A DNA stretch of 64,000 bases from Azolla caroliniana. Its lineage: Eukaryota; Polypodiophyta. The DNA lies in assembly GCA_043228905.1 (NCBI GenBank), contig JBHGNT010000002.1, forward strand, positions 3,410,001-3,474,000. Reading direction: 5' to 3'. Below the pieces are notes generated by a model. That model was not told the origin of the DNA. It worked only from the letters and a program-made list of their open reading frames with translations, and did no database searches. Made by a program: the position numbers and the translations under genes. Below, piece by piece: positions 36,057 to 48,279 of this stretch; position 1 is the first letter of the stretch, and each line of letters opens with the position of its first letter.

Positions 36057-37464
36057 TCACTGAACACTTGAGATTGATGTATGAGCTATGACCTCCTTCA
36101 CATCGAGGATTTCAACTACATGAACATGGCCCACCATGGTGACACACTGTTGAATGGGTGTCTCTGAGATCCGGCCACCAAGGGGGTGCGCAAATAGGCT
36201 CTCAGGAATTGCACCTGGACAAAAGCGCATTCTTGCAGCCTCGCTTAGCAGTGGGGAAGGCATGCTCCTTCTACTGGAACTACTATGAAGATGGATCCTG
36301 CACACCGGGCAAGTTGTATGTCGCAGGAGCCATGAGTCGATGCAACTTACGTGGAAAGTATGGCCACATGCCGGCAAAATACGAAGAACATCATGGTCTT
36401 CATATTCTTCAAGGCAAATAATACACCTGTAATGTTTAGATCACCTAGAAATGTTTAGATGGGATTCATACCCCACGTAGCATGATCCTTGTTATGAATA
36501 GTGTGTATGTAACTCTAGTGTTTTCTACATTCTCTCAAGCTATAATCAGAATAATTGTGGTTCTTTGCCCTTTGTCTCCCCTGAGTACAAACTAAGAAAT
36601 AAGCATTTACAACACAGATGTGGTCCCTGATGATAAATGTATACAAGGGTGCCTTTACATTTAGTTTCCACATCAAAAGGCTCATTGGCTCCCAGTTTAG
36701 GTTTGTTCACCTTTAGATGTTCACATCTGAATCTTTTTCCTTTCGCAGTAAGAAAGATAGGATAACATTAGGGTTGTGTGATCCAGATACAACTCTTACT
36801 TGACTTGACTGGTTAATCTGTTCTAAGCCATCTACCAGAAATACCTATCTAATGAGATAACATATAAGCAATAAATTATATTTTACACAAGTTTTTAGGA
36901 AACAAAAAGAAGAAGAAGAAACAGAAACTCACATGGAATCTTCTTGAGATGCGAACATCTCTTTGGTAAACTTGATGGTTGGGAACATGGTAATTACGAC
37001 AGGGTTTAACCCATTAGAATGCCTTTCTCCACCCTGAATTTTGCCCAAGAGAGAGGGGGGGGGCATTAGACATACAACAAATACACAATAAATTCCCTGT
37101 TTTTCCCACAAATGAAAAAAAAAACACTAAAAAATGAACGCATGATTCACACCAGATTCATGGTGGCCCTGTCGACACCACGAGTCCATTCCGATGCAAA
37201 TCGCCACGATTGGAATCTCGCACACAGAAGGCGAATCAGAACAAACATGATGAAGATGGCACTAACAACAAAGCCAAAAGTAGTCATGACAAGGCTTAAT
37301 CTGGTGCTCATGCCACTCCTTCTGCTGCTGCCTGCAGAAGTGGAAGAAGACGAAGGATCTGTGCCAAAGACCGACACTGATGCTGATGCCGATGCCATCA
37401 CGACCTGAGGTCGCCAGAGAACACTTCTGTTCATCATGTTGGAAGTGGAACCCATCCATGTCAT
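36057..37464 (-). CDS. RING-H2 finger E3 ubiquitin ligase, ATL family
   Basis: Three exons on minus: 37464-37153, 37033-36933, 36426-36057; GT-AG introns, phases 0 and 2, 260 residues. Order of parts is typical for ATL proteins: a Ser-rich N terminus, one hydrophobic segment (about 58-80, LVMTTFGFVVSAIFIMFVLI), a basic stretch, the GLD-like motif GLNPVVITMFPT (112-123; Asn in place of Asp) and a RING-H2 domain. The eight zinc ligands are C139, C142, C158, H160, H163, C166, C177 and C180, with the diagnostic Pro before C158 region (ILPACGH) and Trp170. ATL proteins are membrane-anchored E3 ligases that pair with E2 enzymes, often in defence or stress responses; substrate unknown here. Most ATL genes lack introns, so three exons are a minority structure. 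Start: first ATG after an in-frame stop at 37,537-37,539. The C-terminal 75 residues show no domain. Confidence 0.92.
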
Positions 37465-38060
37465 GTGCACAAAATCAGAGTCTTCTTCTTCTTCTTCTTC
37501 TTCTCGATTTAACAGTCCAAATTCTTCAACCAAAGATTAGAATTGTTCATATGCCTTCTGCAACCCCCCATACTGACCACATCTCATGTTGGAATCCATC
37601 CATGTCATGTGCATAAAATCAAAGTCTTCTTCTTGATTTGATAGTCCAAATTCTTCAACCAAAGATTCGAATTGTTCATATGCCTTTTCCCCCCCTTACT
37701 GAACACATCTCACATGTTGGAATGTATCCATTTCATGTGCACAAAATCAGAATCTTGATTTAATAAATTCTTTAATCAAACATTAAAAGATTAAGAGTTT
37801 CATGTGCACAACATCAGATTCTTTCTCTTCTTCCTCTTCTTCTTCTTAAATTAAGAGTCCAAATTCTTTAACCTATTATTAGGACTGCTCGTATGCCTTC
37901 CCCCCTACTCTCATGTTGGAATTCATCCATTTCATGTGCAGGAAATCAGATTCTTCCTCTTCTTCTCCACCTTGATTTAAGATTATAAATTCTTTATTCA
38001 AAAATTAAAACTGTCCATGTACCTTACCGACATCATTGGCCACATCTCATCGTCATAAAA
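37420..38060. repeat. Decayed tandem copies of the ATL 5' end
   Basis: The block beginning CATGTTGGAA, running through CCATCCATGTCATGTGCACA, a TTC-rich run and TTCTTCAACCAAAGATT, and ending TTCATATGCCTT recurs with decay. CATGTTGGAA occurs at about 37,434, 37,586, 37,713 and 37,912, with a partial block near 37,800. The copy nearest the gene contains the ATL start codon. Read on minus, the copies give related peptides (QFESLVEEFGL, HMTWMDSN) with stops. Confidence 0.85.
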
Positions 38061-38417
38061 TGCCACATCTTTTCCATGCCTGTGATGGCTGAACCACCCA
38101 CTGAATCTTGATTCAAGGAATGTCATCACTCCATCGGACTAAAGAGCGCATAATACAGGAAACATTAAGGGAGAAAGACAAGGAAAAACAGAGCAAAACG
38201 AAACAGAGATGAGAGTCATGGGTCCATCCATCCCATATCTGTATGCAGGAATCTGTGTATCATGTAAGGGAAGACATGAAGACCACAAACACAAACACTG
38301 ACACATACATGGAGCCCATTGCTTCACAATATCTTCTGCTTATTACCATGGTTTTTTTTGTTCCTTTTTTACATTGCTATGCTTTTATGTATGTTTGCAG
38401 ACAGAAAGACAAAGACA

Positions 38418-38876
38418 TTGTATGTATGTATGTATGTATGTATGTCATGTTGATATATGGATGTATCATATGTATGTCATGTTGATATATGGATGTATCA
38501 TATGTATGTCATGTTGATGTGTGTATGTATGTATGTATGTCATGTTGATGTATGTATGTATGTATGTATGTATGTATGTATGTATGTATGTATGTATGTA
38601 TGTATGCATGCATGCATGTATGTATGTATGTATGTATGCATGCATGCATGCATGTATGTATGTATGTTGATGTATGTATGTATGTATGTATGTATGTATG
38701 TATGTATGTATGTACGTATGTCATGTATGTATGTATGTATGTATGTATGTATGTATGTATGTATGTATGTATGTATGTATGTATGTATGTATGTATGTAT
38801 GTATGGCATGTTGATGTATGGATGTATGTATGTCATGTTGATGTATGTATGTATGTATGTCATGTATGTAAGTATG
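38418..38876. repeat. Long (ATGT)n microsatellite
   Basis: About 450 bases of TATG/CATG tetranucleotides, interrupted by CATGTTGATATATGGATG-type units in its first and last parts. A GTAGTATAGT-type repeat follows to about 38,970. Open frames here are Met-Tyr-Val-Cys or Thr-Tyr-Ile-His repeats and not genes. Confidence 0.97.
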
Positions 38877-38974
38877 TGTAATGTACTATACCGTAGACTG
38901 TAGTATAGTGTAGTCTATTGTAGTATAGTATAGTGTACTGCAATATAGTGTAGTATAGTAGAGTATGTATTGTC

Positions 38975-40430
38975 TACATGTATGTATGTGTGCGCATGCA
39001 CGCTTGCACGTATGAGTGTGTCCATCGGCATCATACCTAGGATGCATGCATTCGTCAATGTCGTAACCAAGGTGTATGTGCCTGCCCTTCCCTACTTATG
39101 TATTCTAGAAGTATGTGCAAGTTTTTTAGCATAGCAATGAGAACCTTCCCTCACCCAGATGTTGTGTCCCAACCTTAAATATCAACGAACTAATAGTTGC
39201 ATCCATGTCCTCATAAGACACACTTTGCAATCAGTGAGCTTCGTACCACTCCACCCAAGTCCATTCCCTGTTTTCAAGTTATGTCGAGTACGACTTCGAC
39301 TTGCTTGTGTTTAATTCTCGATTCATTCATCAACTTGGGCATGGCAAACATGTCATGTCCCCTTCCTTTCTCGTGATGGATACGTATAAACAAATGAGTT
39401 GACTTCCACCATAACAACTAGTCAATTCACCTACATAAAGCTCAGAAACGTATGTGTGCTATTTTGTGGAGTTTCTGACATTTTTTTTGTGGGCTTTCAT
39501 GTCACTTAACTGCTACAAACAAGTAATTCACGTTATAACTTTAAAAACATATATGTGAGTTCTACATGTTGGGAGTTAGAAGATAACATACATGAGGTTG
39601 AAACTTGATACAATTATTTTGAGTTTAGTGACTACTTCAAAGCACCCAAATAAATATATGGTGTCGTGTAATAACGTCTTAAAATTTCTATGTGAATTTC
39701 TAGTAATGGATCAAATGATCATACATATTTTCTTTAAGTGTATATGTACAATATTGTATCCTTTCATCATTAGGAACAAGCTACACTAAATATGTGCACA
39801 CAAGGTGGCATACTAGAATTAGTTGACAACCACAAAGGATTCGACGCACAACATATTCAACTATCATATTCTATGAGCACAATCATGAATCATGATTCAT
39901 GTGTTTATACAAAGTTCTTGTAAGTTGAAGGTGGTTGTCATAAAGAGACCATAACCTGCACCACAATTCTAATTTAACAACGATGCTCTTCTTTGTGGCT
40001 TGCCTATAAAAAGTGAGAGTGGGAGGAGGGAGAATCCGACAAGGTAATGACTAGTCACAGCTATGTTGGTATACTCATTTGAATCTTGTTTTGTGATGCT
40101 TATCATCTTAATAATTCATCCCTATATGTGCGCAAATTTAGCAATTGCATGTGTTATTCATCCGTTTATCTCTTTCGGAGGTTGACCAAGGGTATTTGAG
40201 GAAATATCAAAATATAGGAGCATTTAAGGTATTGCGAGGTTTACCCAAATTGAATTAGATACTCAAACCATTTAAAAACTTTTTCGAAAATCAATGAAAG
40301 TTAAGAGAGATGTAAATGATCAACTAGTTTATGTAATTGTGGCTACTTCATAGTTAATTAGGTATGCTATCATTGGATACAAAATAACATTTTTACATAA
40401 GACATAATGTGCAATGGTGAGTTAGAATGT
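38975..40430. other. Intergenic, no gene seen
   Basis: AT-rich sequence with no coding exon, array or terminal repeat that I can support. Confidence 0.5.
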
Positions 40431-40437
40431 GATTATT

Positions 40438-41100
40438 GTTTTTTTTAAAGAAGATATCCTATCATTAGTAAAATGGTTTACAAGATTTTAAACCTCTATG
40501 TGATTGGCGGGGGAAACAACCATTTCGGAAGCGGAAAATGCCAATAAGGAGTGTTGTAATTGGAAGTCATGAATGGAGTAGTTGTCCAGATAGTAAGAAA
40601 CTCATGCCATTGAGCAATTTTAGCCTTAGAGTCTCCAGCTATACCATCCCATTGACCCTTCAAAGTATGAACTATGTCTAACCAAATATTTGAAACTACT
40701 TCAACTGGTGGTGTTTTAAGTTGATGGAAAACGAGAGAGCACCAAGTCTTCCAAATGTGATATACAATGGTACTACTCAGTATCTCCCATATTGATTATT
40801 ATTGTACATTACAATGATTGGTTTTGTAATTAGAGTGGTTAGCCTTGTATTTATGATCATTCATATCAGGATTAGTGCTAATAGTTTGTAAGATGCCAAG
40901 TGAGTAATGAATAATGACATGGAAGTTGTTAGTGTTTGGATGAGATCTAATGATATGAAGAATGGTTGGGAAACTTTCCTACGTTTTGATATTACATTTC
41001 AAATGTCAAATTCTTAACATAAAGAGTATGTTATGTAGTTTGGATTTGTTGTTTAAGAGTTGGTAAGGTATTGTATATCCAAATGTCAAACAAATTATGA
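40438..41100 (-). mobile_element. LINE 3' region, minus strand
   Basis: The reverse complement starts with sequence resembling the plus-strand LINE at 25,080-25,330 (TGGAAGACTTGGTGCTCTC, AATATTTGGTTAGACA) and proceeds through a GGTCAATGGGATGGTATAGC block. It ends ACTAATGATAGGATATCTTC with an A-rich tail, seen as T-rich DNA at 40,438-40,450. No intact frame remains. Confidence 0.7.
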
Positions 41101-41414
41101 ACTTTAGTTGTTACTAAGAATGGTCATAAATGATCATGGGGACAACAAACTACGTTTCTAAAAGCTTGCTAATCTAGATCATAAGCGTGACATGGAGAAA
41201 TACTTAACTTTGGAATTGAGAAGGTTGTCTACCACTTGCTCACTAAAAGAAACACATGTTAAACCTCAATAATTCCTGCCCACATTTTGTTACTAGACTT
41301 CTTCATTTTAATAATAGGTTCCTAAAATTATAAATGCATAATGTGATGGCTCTCATTTAAAGATATACTTGACATTGAAGTAGCAATTGCACTTTGGCAT
41401 GTAAGACTAAGTTC

Positions 41415-41720
41415 TTATCCACGGTGTGATTTTTTTTCCCAAAAAACAGAACTCCTTCCATTAGTTATAAAATATGGTGAATGTTATATACCAATCGCAA
41501 AAGGGACTCGATAGTTCTATCTTATGTGGAGGCCCACTAACTCAAGAAAGGGAGAGGACAACCATTGTTGAATGATGGCTAATAGTTGTTTTTCGGCTCC
41601 ATTGCATCCGCCGATGCCATTGTATTGGCTCTTTAGAGTGGCTACACCTACAACATGGTATGCTTTTTTATTTGTAAGAAAGGCATCACAATAGCGATGA
41701 AATTTCAATCTTTGTTTAAT
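41415..41720 (-). mobile_element. LINE 3'-end fragment, minus strand
   Basis: T-rich start at 41,430 (tail of the inserted strand), then the complement of GGAGTTCTGTTTTTTGGG. The complement of GGGCCTCCACATAAGATAGA and a block corresponding to positions 16,830-17,010 of LINE copy 2 follow. It is near-parallel to the fragment at 54,230-54,480. Confidence 0.75.
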
Positions 41721-44397
41721 AGGCTATGTCATATTCTAGACATTCTTTTCATGAGTCATATCAACTCCATAAAATGTCACTTCACAAAAAAGCATAAGAC
41801 TTCATAACCTTTCAAGCTCCCCTTTTCATGGTCCATTCGGTAAAATTTCTAGCAAGACTACAAAACATTATCAATGCCATTGTTCCAAAATTAAATGTTT
41901 ATTGTTAGAAAACATTTTGTTTAGGATGGACAAGTTCTTATGTTCTTGTAGGTAGAATTCAATTCTGCATTCAAATTTGAAAGTTGTAGTCAATTTGATC
42001 ATTTGTGAAGTTGATGCTGCAGTCGAACCTAGTAAAGTGAGGTTTGAGCAATATATGCATGTGCAAAGGGCACATATCTACTATTAAATGTTTGGCAACT
42101 CGCACGCCCATATGTTCACAAGGTTAACTGCTTTCCCTCCAAACTTCAATTACAAAACTAGGAATATAAACATTAATTGTATTGTGAGAGGGGTCCTACT
42201 TAAATGGGTTCACTTGATTCACTAAAGTTTTTATGAACATGATAATTGAAAAACATAGGAATGGACTTGGTCAACACTGGCTTTTGGATGTTTGCGGATT
42301 TATGAAACTAGAGTTGGGTAGACAAACCATAGTTTAAAACAATGAGGATTAGTATAGCCATGGAAATTGTTGGTACATCTCATTGGTATATTGTGGGCTC
42401 CCACGACTCAAGACCAATGCACTTGAATTGCAACCAAAATAGAGAAATGCAAAATTAGATGGGTCATAATCCCCACAATTGAAGGACCCAATACAAGCCA
42501 AACAAAAGCCAAGGGCAATCATAAGAACAACAAAGAAGTCAACAACCAATATACAATGTTCATATTATTTCATGCTATACAAAGTGAAGGAGAGTGCTTA
42601 GGGTCAATACTCCAATAATTGAAGGCATACACAATAATTGTGGTGGTAACTAGGTAAAAAACAAAAGATTGCTTGAGTGATAACTAGTTATTATGATAGT
42701 TTGGAGGCCTTGAGACTTAATAAAATCATAAAGCTATTATGGAGCATCCAGGTGCGAGAGTAAAACAAGTTGAAGCTAAAAAAATTAATAAAGGAAAAGG
42801 GATTAGAGTAGGGGTGATCTTGGGAAGGATTGGCTTCCAAGATTCTAGAAAATACATGACTTGTAATTGGGGCTATCCTAGTTGAATCTAGCTTGAAAGT
42901 TCAATATATTTTCTCATGCCAAGTTTTGCTAAGGAATTCGGGATATTGGCCACATTTTTGCCATTTTCGTAATGAAGAAATAACGTAATATAAGAATAAT
43001 AATAATTCAACAAAATTTTAGTCATTTTTTCTATATTCCAATTATGTTTTCCATTCTAGATTTTTTGGGGGGTTGAAACCACCTCAAAATGTATGTCGAC
43101 AACAATTCATGAAGTTTTAGATGGTGTAGGGTCCAAAGTCGCACCATTCTAGTTTTTTTCTCTAGTACATTTTCAAAACTTTATTTGATTGACAAATTTA
43201 CAAGATTTAGAGCTAATTGACCAAAAAGAGCATGATTCTAGAATGGGGTGACATTGGTTCACACTTGCAGTTTTTTCATTCCTACACAAAAAAATTGTAT
43301 GAGTTGCCAAATGTAGAAAAATCATAGCCACAATAAAAAGAAATAAAAGTAAATTTGAAACAATGTGATTTTGAACTCTATATTGATTGACATAGGGCCT
43401 AAAGTCACGGTCTTTCAACTTCTTCTTCTTCTTTTGCTCCTATAGTGATGACATTGCTTCTTGTTGAAAAACTTACAAGTTCTAATCTTGATTGCTGGAT
43501 GAAAACAATACTAGAACAAGGCGATGCGGGGTTCTACAATTTTCATCTTTGCCAAATGATGTATTGGCACCAGGGTATATATTAACGTAGCACAATTCAT
43601 CATTGATCTACATTCTTCTGCTACAACTCACATGAGTTAGTTGGTAAGCTTCATATTTTCATCGATGAAAGGTATCATTAATTATCAATACAAAAATAAT
43701 TGGAGTTTAAGCCCTTCATCATAAAGAAGGCATAAGGGTTGCTAGGTGAGATTCTACCTTTTCTCATTTTCTTGAAGGATCCCCCCAAAGACATTGTAAT
43801 AATCTAAAACAAGCTTATACCACTCCATCGATTCTATGTGACAATAATCAAAACAATGTCAACGGTGCTCTACTTATCTACTATATCGAAAACTATAATG
43901 AAAATGGTACTTATTAACAAATCTTTCATCACTTGGAATATTCTCGAAGAAGGCAATTTGGAATAGGGTGACTTTGAGCCCTATATTGAGGGGCCCAAAA
44001 TCTCCATGTTTCGAAATTGCATTACTTTTTGTTTCCACACATATAAAACTATATATGTAGTCACAAATCTAGAAATAGTAGAACCAATTGAAAAAAAGAA
44101 GTAATTTCGTAACAAGCGACTTTCGGTCCTATATTAATCGATGCAGGGCCAATCACCATGATCTATATTTTTTTCGTTTTTCTGGTTCTACATCTATAAA
44201 ATTGTATGTAGGTGACAAATCTACAAGAGAAACATTTGATTACGAAATAAAATCAATTTTGGATATGGCAGTACAAGTTCCATCTTTGGGAGAGATGATG
44301 TCCAAGTAGTAGGCAGTACATTGATGAAGCATAGTTCTTCATTGATTTAGATTCTTCCACCACTATAGACATAAGTACGTTTATATGCTAGATCTTT
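41721..44397. other. Intergenic, diverged dispersed repeats
   Basis: No gene seen. From about 43,080 a loosely repeated pattern appears (GAACTCTATATTGATTGACATAGGGC and later GAGCCCTATATTGAGGGGCC, then GGTCCTATATTAATCGATGC; each followed by TTTT-rich DNA, a TATAAAATTGTATG-type block and CAAATCTA). It suggests three or four old tandem units of several hundred bases. Confidence 0.45.
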
Positions 44398-44420
44398 TGG
44401 GGGGGGGGGGGGGGGGGGGG
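44398..44420. repeat. 23-base G run flanked by a direct repeat
   Basis: An uninterrupted poly(G) run. AGTACGTTTATATGCTAG stands on both sides (about 44,371 and 44,430), so the run lies within a short duplicated segment. Run length in an assembly is unreliable. Confidence 0.9.
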
Positions 44421-46332
44421 TAGGGTAAAGTACGTTTATATGCTAGGGCATTAGGAATTTGCTCAATAATTTAAAATTTATGAATATGAAAATCGTTATA
44501 GCTCACGCCCTTTGCTTGTCATAAAGAAGTGTATGGGTTGACGTTAAGGTGTAAGGACATTGTGATAATCAACAACAAAATTTACACCATCCCATTTTTT
44601 CTCCGCGATGGCACTCAAAGTGACGTCAAATGTCCTCTATTTATCTACCATACAAAATAATATAATGAAAATAATACTCACAATAAATCTTTTGTACATC
44701 AATGTTTTGGGAAGGATTAGCTTCCAGCATTAGAGGAAATTCATGTCTTTCAATAGAGGGTGAAGGAAGCAAGTCTAATTGTATTGTTGAATCAATTATC
44801 TCAAGCCAAATTCCTCAAAGTAAACGCAAAATATCATTCAAAGTAGAAGATGAGGACACCATGTTTACTTGGTGCAAGCCTTGTTTGCTTTTTGTGAGAT
44901 GTGTGGTATAAGCTTTGAGTGTCTTCAACTCAACGTAGACCATCTCTAGGTCTTGTTTTGTCGTGGTCATTATTGTGATAGTTATTAACTTGAACACCAA
45001 AATCCGGAGCTCCACCGTGGAGTTTTCTTCGAATCGTGGCAACGATATCTGGGTTTACCATGGTCTTGGTCTCTTGTAGTTATAACATTTTGCAGAAATG
45101 TCGGTTATACAAGTTGGAACTCAAGTTTTCCACCTAGACTTTGGCTTTACTTCGTACAATCCAATGTTGTTGTAGGCTTCCTATTCCACGAAGATGTGTC
45201 GCATGGACAAAGCCTCTATGTTATTAGGCAAGTATGGCTCCAAAAGATGCCACTTAGTTGTAACCCTCCTTCTCATGCAGTAAAGGTTGATTTTTTCATC
45301 AACTTGGCCTCTATTGTATTGAGATGAGTTGTAGTTCCTTAGAGCTCGAGATCCCTGGTTGCAAGGTTGGCCTACTTGGATACCAATGTGTGATGGTGGA
45401 ATGGAGAGTGCCATTGTTTGTTGAGATTAGAGGTTGCAAGTACAATGGTAATTGGTTGTCCCTATAACTGTTCAAGCTCCTCATCTTAGCTCTAAACAAA
45501 GCTCAAAGGATTTTGTTCATACACATATCATTCTAACATCACTTATTTCATGTTGATGGCAAAATGGTGGGTATGAACTTTATGTGTTTCCTGATGGTTC
45601 CATCCATCATGATTTTTGTGAACTTATGGTTGGTCAGGGTAGTTCAAGGGATACAATGATGTTCTTCAACTTGGGAGTGAAGACCCCAATTTCTTGAAGT
45701 GAGACAAAATGAATGCAATGACATTGGTATCAATTGACAAAGTCAAGGTCTACCTCATGATGGGGATGGGCTCTTGGAAAGTAATTGTTGTAATGCCTTT
45801 CTTGAGATGCTCATTGGTATCTTGTGGGGGCATAGGGGGTTTGTTAGTTGGATTTGCTCTTATGGTGGATGTTGGTCATATGGTCACCCAGATAGGGGAT
45901 ATTGGGAAGTGTCATAGGAGGGGCGTTGCTTGGCCTTTAGATAAATAGATTTTTGTGTCAAGGAAAAGAGCACCCCTAAACAAAAAGGGAGGAAGGTTGT
46001 AATAATCTTGCTTGCTTAGGTTGTGAACACATCCACCATGATCACATTGGCAGTATAGTAACCTCAATCGATATTTGGGCGTTGATGGGTGTGAAACCAA
46101 TATTTGTTTCAAAGAAATGATTGTTCCAAATACCTTGGACACTAGGACACTCAAGAATAAAGATCAATATGGACGGTTCATGCATCACAACAATCAAAGG
46201 AGGAAGAAATTGGAATGGATAAATATAAAGGCGATTTTCAAAAAATGTCAAAAAGTAGGAAGAACATAAGTCGTGGATCCGATGATTCATTCAAAAGCTG
46301 AAGACAACCAATAATATCGTGTATGATAAATT
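44421..46332. other. Intergenic, no gene seen
   Basis: No supported gene. Minus-strand frames at 44,815-45,499 are fairly open, with Lys/Leu-rich and Ser/Gln-rich stretches that could be an old retroelement gag. They are interrupted and show no zinc knuckle or other motif, so no call is made. Confidence 0.45.
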
Positions 46333-46884
46333 TGTTGAGAATCGATCTGCCACAACCAGTTTCTACGCCTATGTATGCGGGTACAAAGATAACAAAAACC
46401 AACCATGCACAAATAGCAGAAACGAAAGAGATACAGAGACATTGAATGTTTTATGTGGAAAACCCGAAAGGGAAAAACCACGGGAGTTCTCGAACTCCGT
46501 ACTAGATCACTATAAGGGGAGGAGTACAACGAGAAGCTCTAAGGCAACAACCTTAAGCTCTCCATCGTCAGACAGACAGTTGTAGAGTTACTCGCTCTCT
46601 CTTACACAATTACAGAGGGAACAACCTTCTCTAACTATGCAACAACTAATAATGATACATCACCCCTAATAGAGTTTGCCCTAGTTGTAGTTATACTTAT
46701 ACAACTTTCTGGCTATTTACATACATAGCCCACAAGGGGCACATTTAGACTATTTACAAATATAGTCTCCCAAATCAGTTATAAAATTGATTTTGATTTC
46801 CGATTTCGACTCCATAGGAATCAATTCTCCCTTTTTCCTCAATTCAAGCTTCACTTCCCAGCCGGAGGGACTTGTTATCCAACA
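46333..46884. mobile_element. Solo LTR (552 bp) with 5-bp target duplication
   Basis: The element starts TGTTG and ends CAACA (inverted ends with TG...CA) and is flanked by AAATT at 46,328-46,332 and 46,885-46,889. It includes TTATGTGGAAAACCCGAAAG followed by GGAAAAACCACGG, a sequence style common in Ty1-copia LTRs of plants. No internal coding domain or second LTR is adjacent, so it is a solo LTR left by recombination. The copia assignment is by resemblance only. Confidence 0.85.
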
Positions 46885-46889
46885 AAATT

Positions 46890-47230
46890 TGAAGTGAGAA
46901 AGAAGAAATTGTGATAAAAATAGTAGGTCGGTGTCAAAAGATGATAATTGAGTCTATATTTAAGATATATTTTAAAAAATCTTGTAACATCTTACATGGT
47001 CTCAAGTATATCTATATCTATTAGAAAGCAAGGACAACCTATCAAGAATGTAATCCAAAATCTATAAATAGTAAGTGAATGTAACCCAAAATCTATAAAT
47101 AGGAGGTGATTATTAGAGATTTAGACAAGAAAAAAGAGGAATTGAAGTTTGGAAGAGTGAGATGAGAAAACTCTTTAGGAGAAAGGAAGAAGGAAAATAA
47201 AAAGTGGCTATTATGGATTCAGATGATATT
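46890..47230. other. Intergenic between solo LTR and MITE
   Basis: AT-rich DNA with a short tandem duplication of a block like AATGTAACCCAAAATCTATAAATAG near 47,050-47,102. No gene seen. Confidence 0.5.
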
Positions 47231-47689
47231 TAGCAATGGGCATGGTTTCGGCTCAAACCGAACCGAATCGTTAAGCCATGCTTTAACGGTTTATTGGTTC
47301 CCAAAAAAATTAATGGTTTGGTTTGGTTTGGATTCTCGATAAACGGTTCGGTTTCGGTTCTAAAACTCGGGTTTATAGGTTTAAAGGTTTTTGGTTAACT
47401 TTTGTTTTTTTACCTTAATAGTTTATTGATGTAATGGTTTTTTATTGATTTAATAAAATTAACTTAAATGCTTATTTAATTTAATGTATTTTTGTTTCTT
47501 TAGATGTTTAACTAGTTTGACTTAAGTGGTTAGGTTTAAATTTTTTATTAAATGGTTCGGTTTGGTTTCGACTTTTCCCTAAACGGTTTGGTTTTAACTT
47601 TTTCTGAAATGATTTGGTTTAAATATTGAGAGTTCATAAACAGTTTGGTTTGGTTTCTTTGCCTTGAAACTGAACCGTGCCCATTGCTA
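47231..47689. mobile_element. hAT-type MITE (459 bp) with 8-bp target duplication
   Basis: Ends TAGCAATGGGCA and TGCCCATTGCTA are perfect inverted repeats. The flanks are ATGATATT at 47,223-47,230 and 47,690-47,697. The interior is GGTTTGGTTTCGG-type and TTTAATTTAATG-type low complexity without coding sequence. It is the reverse-complement relative of the element at 23,725-24,282. Confidence 0.92.
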
Positions 47690-47699
47690 ATGATATTAT

Positions 47700-48275
47700 T
47701 ACTTTGATGGTGTGTGGTCGTGTTTATGATATCAGGAATGTGTATGATCTGCTATTAAAATTATGCTCTCTCTACTATCTCAATCACTACCTTTATTTTA
47801 ATAGAAGTGGGAGATGGAGCCAAAATAGTGCTCACCCGCTATGTTTGATCATACTTCATTAAGATTTATTCCACCCTTTGATTTGCCAATATATTCTACC
47901 TATAGTTATTTTGCTAATTCATCTTTATGGCTACCAACAACTACAATAAGTGGGTTGAAGCCAAAGCCTTGTAGTAACGTGGATACCACCTATACGTACA
48001 ATCATTACACCTGGCATAGATACCCAATCTTGGTGAGAGAGATACTACATGATAACCTCAACTATTCAATTCCTATATGAACAAATGCTTTGCAAATTTA
48101 ATTGTTCAATTGAACCGTGAGCAATCAACACAGTGATTAGCAATCTCACCAAATAGAATGAGATTTTCCATAAATGAAACACAATGCATTAAAACTTAAC
48201 AATTGGGGTATTGAGGTGTGACGAGGAGTTAGGCCACAAAAAGGAACTAGACTAAGTTGATCCAAGCATGTTGTT
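47700..48275. other. Intergenic, no gene seen
   Basis: Two short overlapping plus-strand frames (47,677-47,862 and 47,841-48,080) have no domain. Nothing else is supported. Confidence 0.45.
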
Positions 48276-48279
48276 ATAA

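Noticed and set aside
38418-38876. Regular short repeats considered as a CRISPR-like array
   Set aside because: Simple tetranucleotide microsatellite without unique spacers, in a plant nuclear genome.
38457-38903. Plus- and minus-strand frames of Met-Tyr-Val-Cys or Thr-Tyr-Ile-His repeats
   Set aside because: Translation of the (ATGT)n microsatellite.
44815-45499. Possible gag-like minus-strand frames
   Set aside because: Interrupted, without zinc knuckle, RT or LTR nearby; too weak to call.
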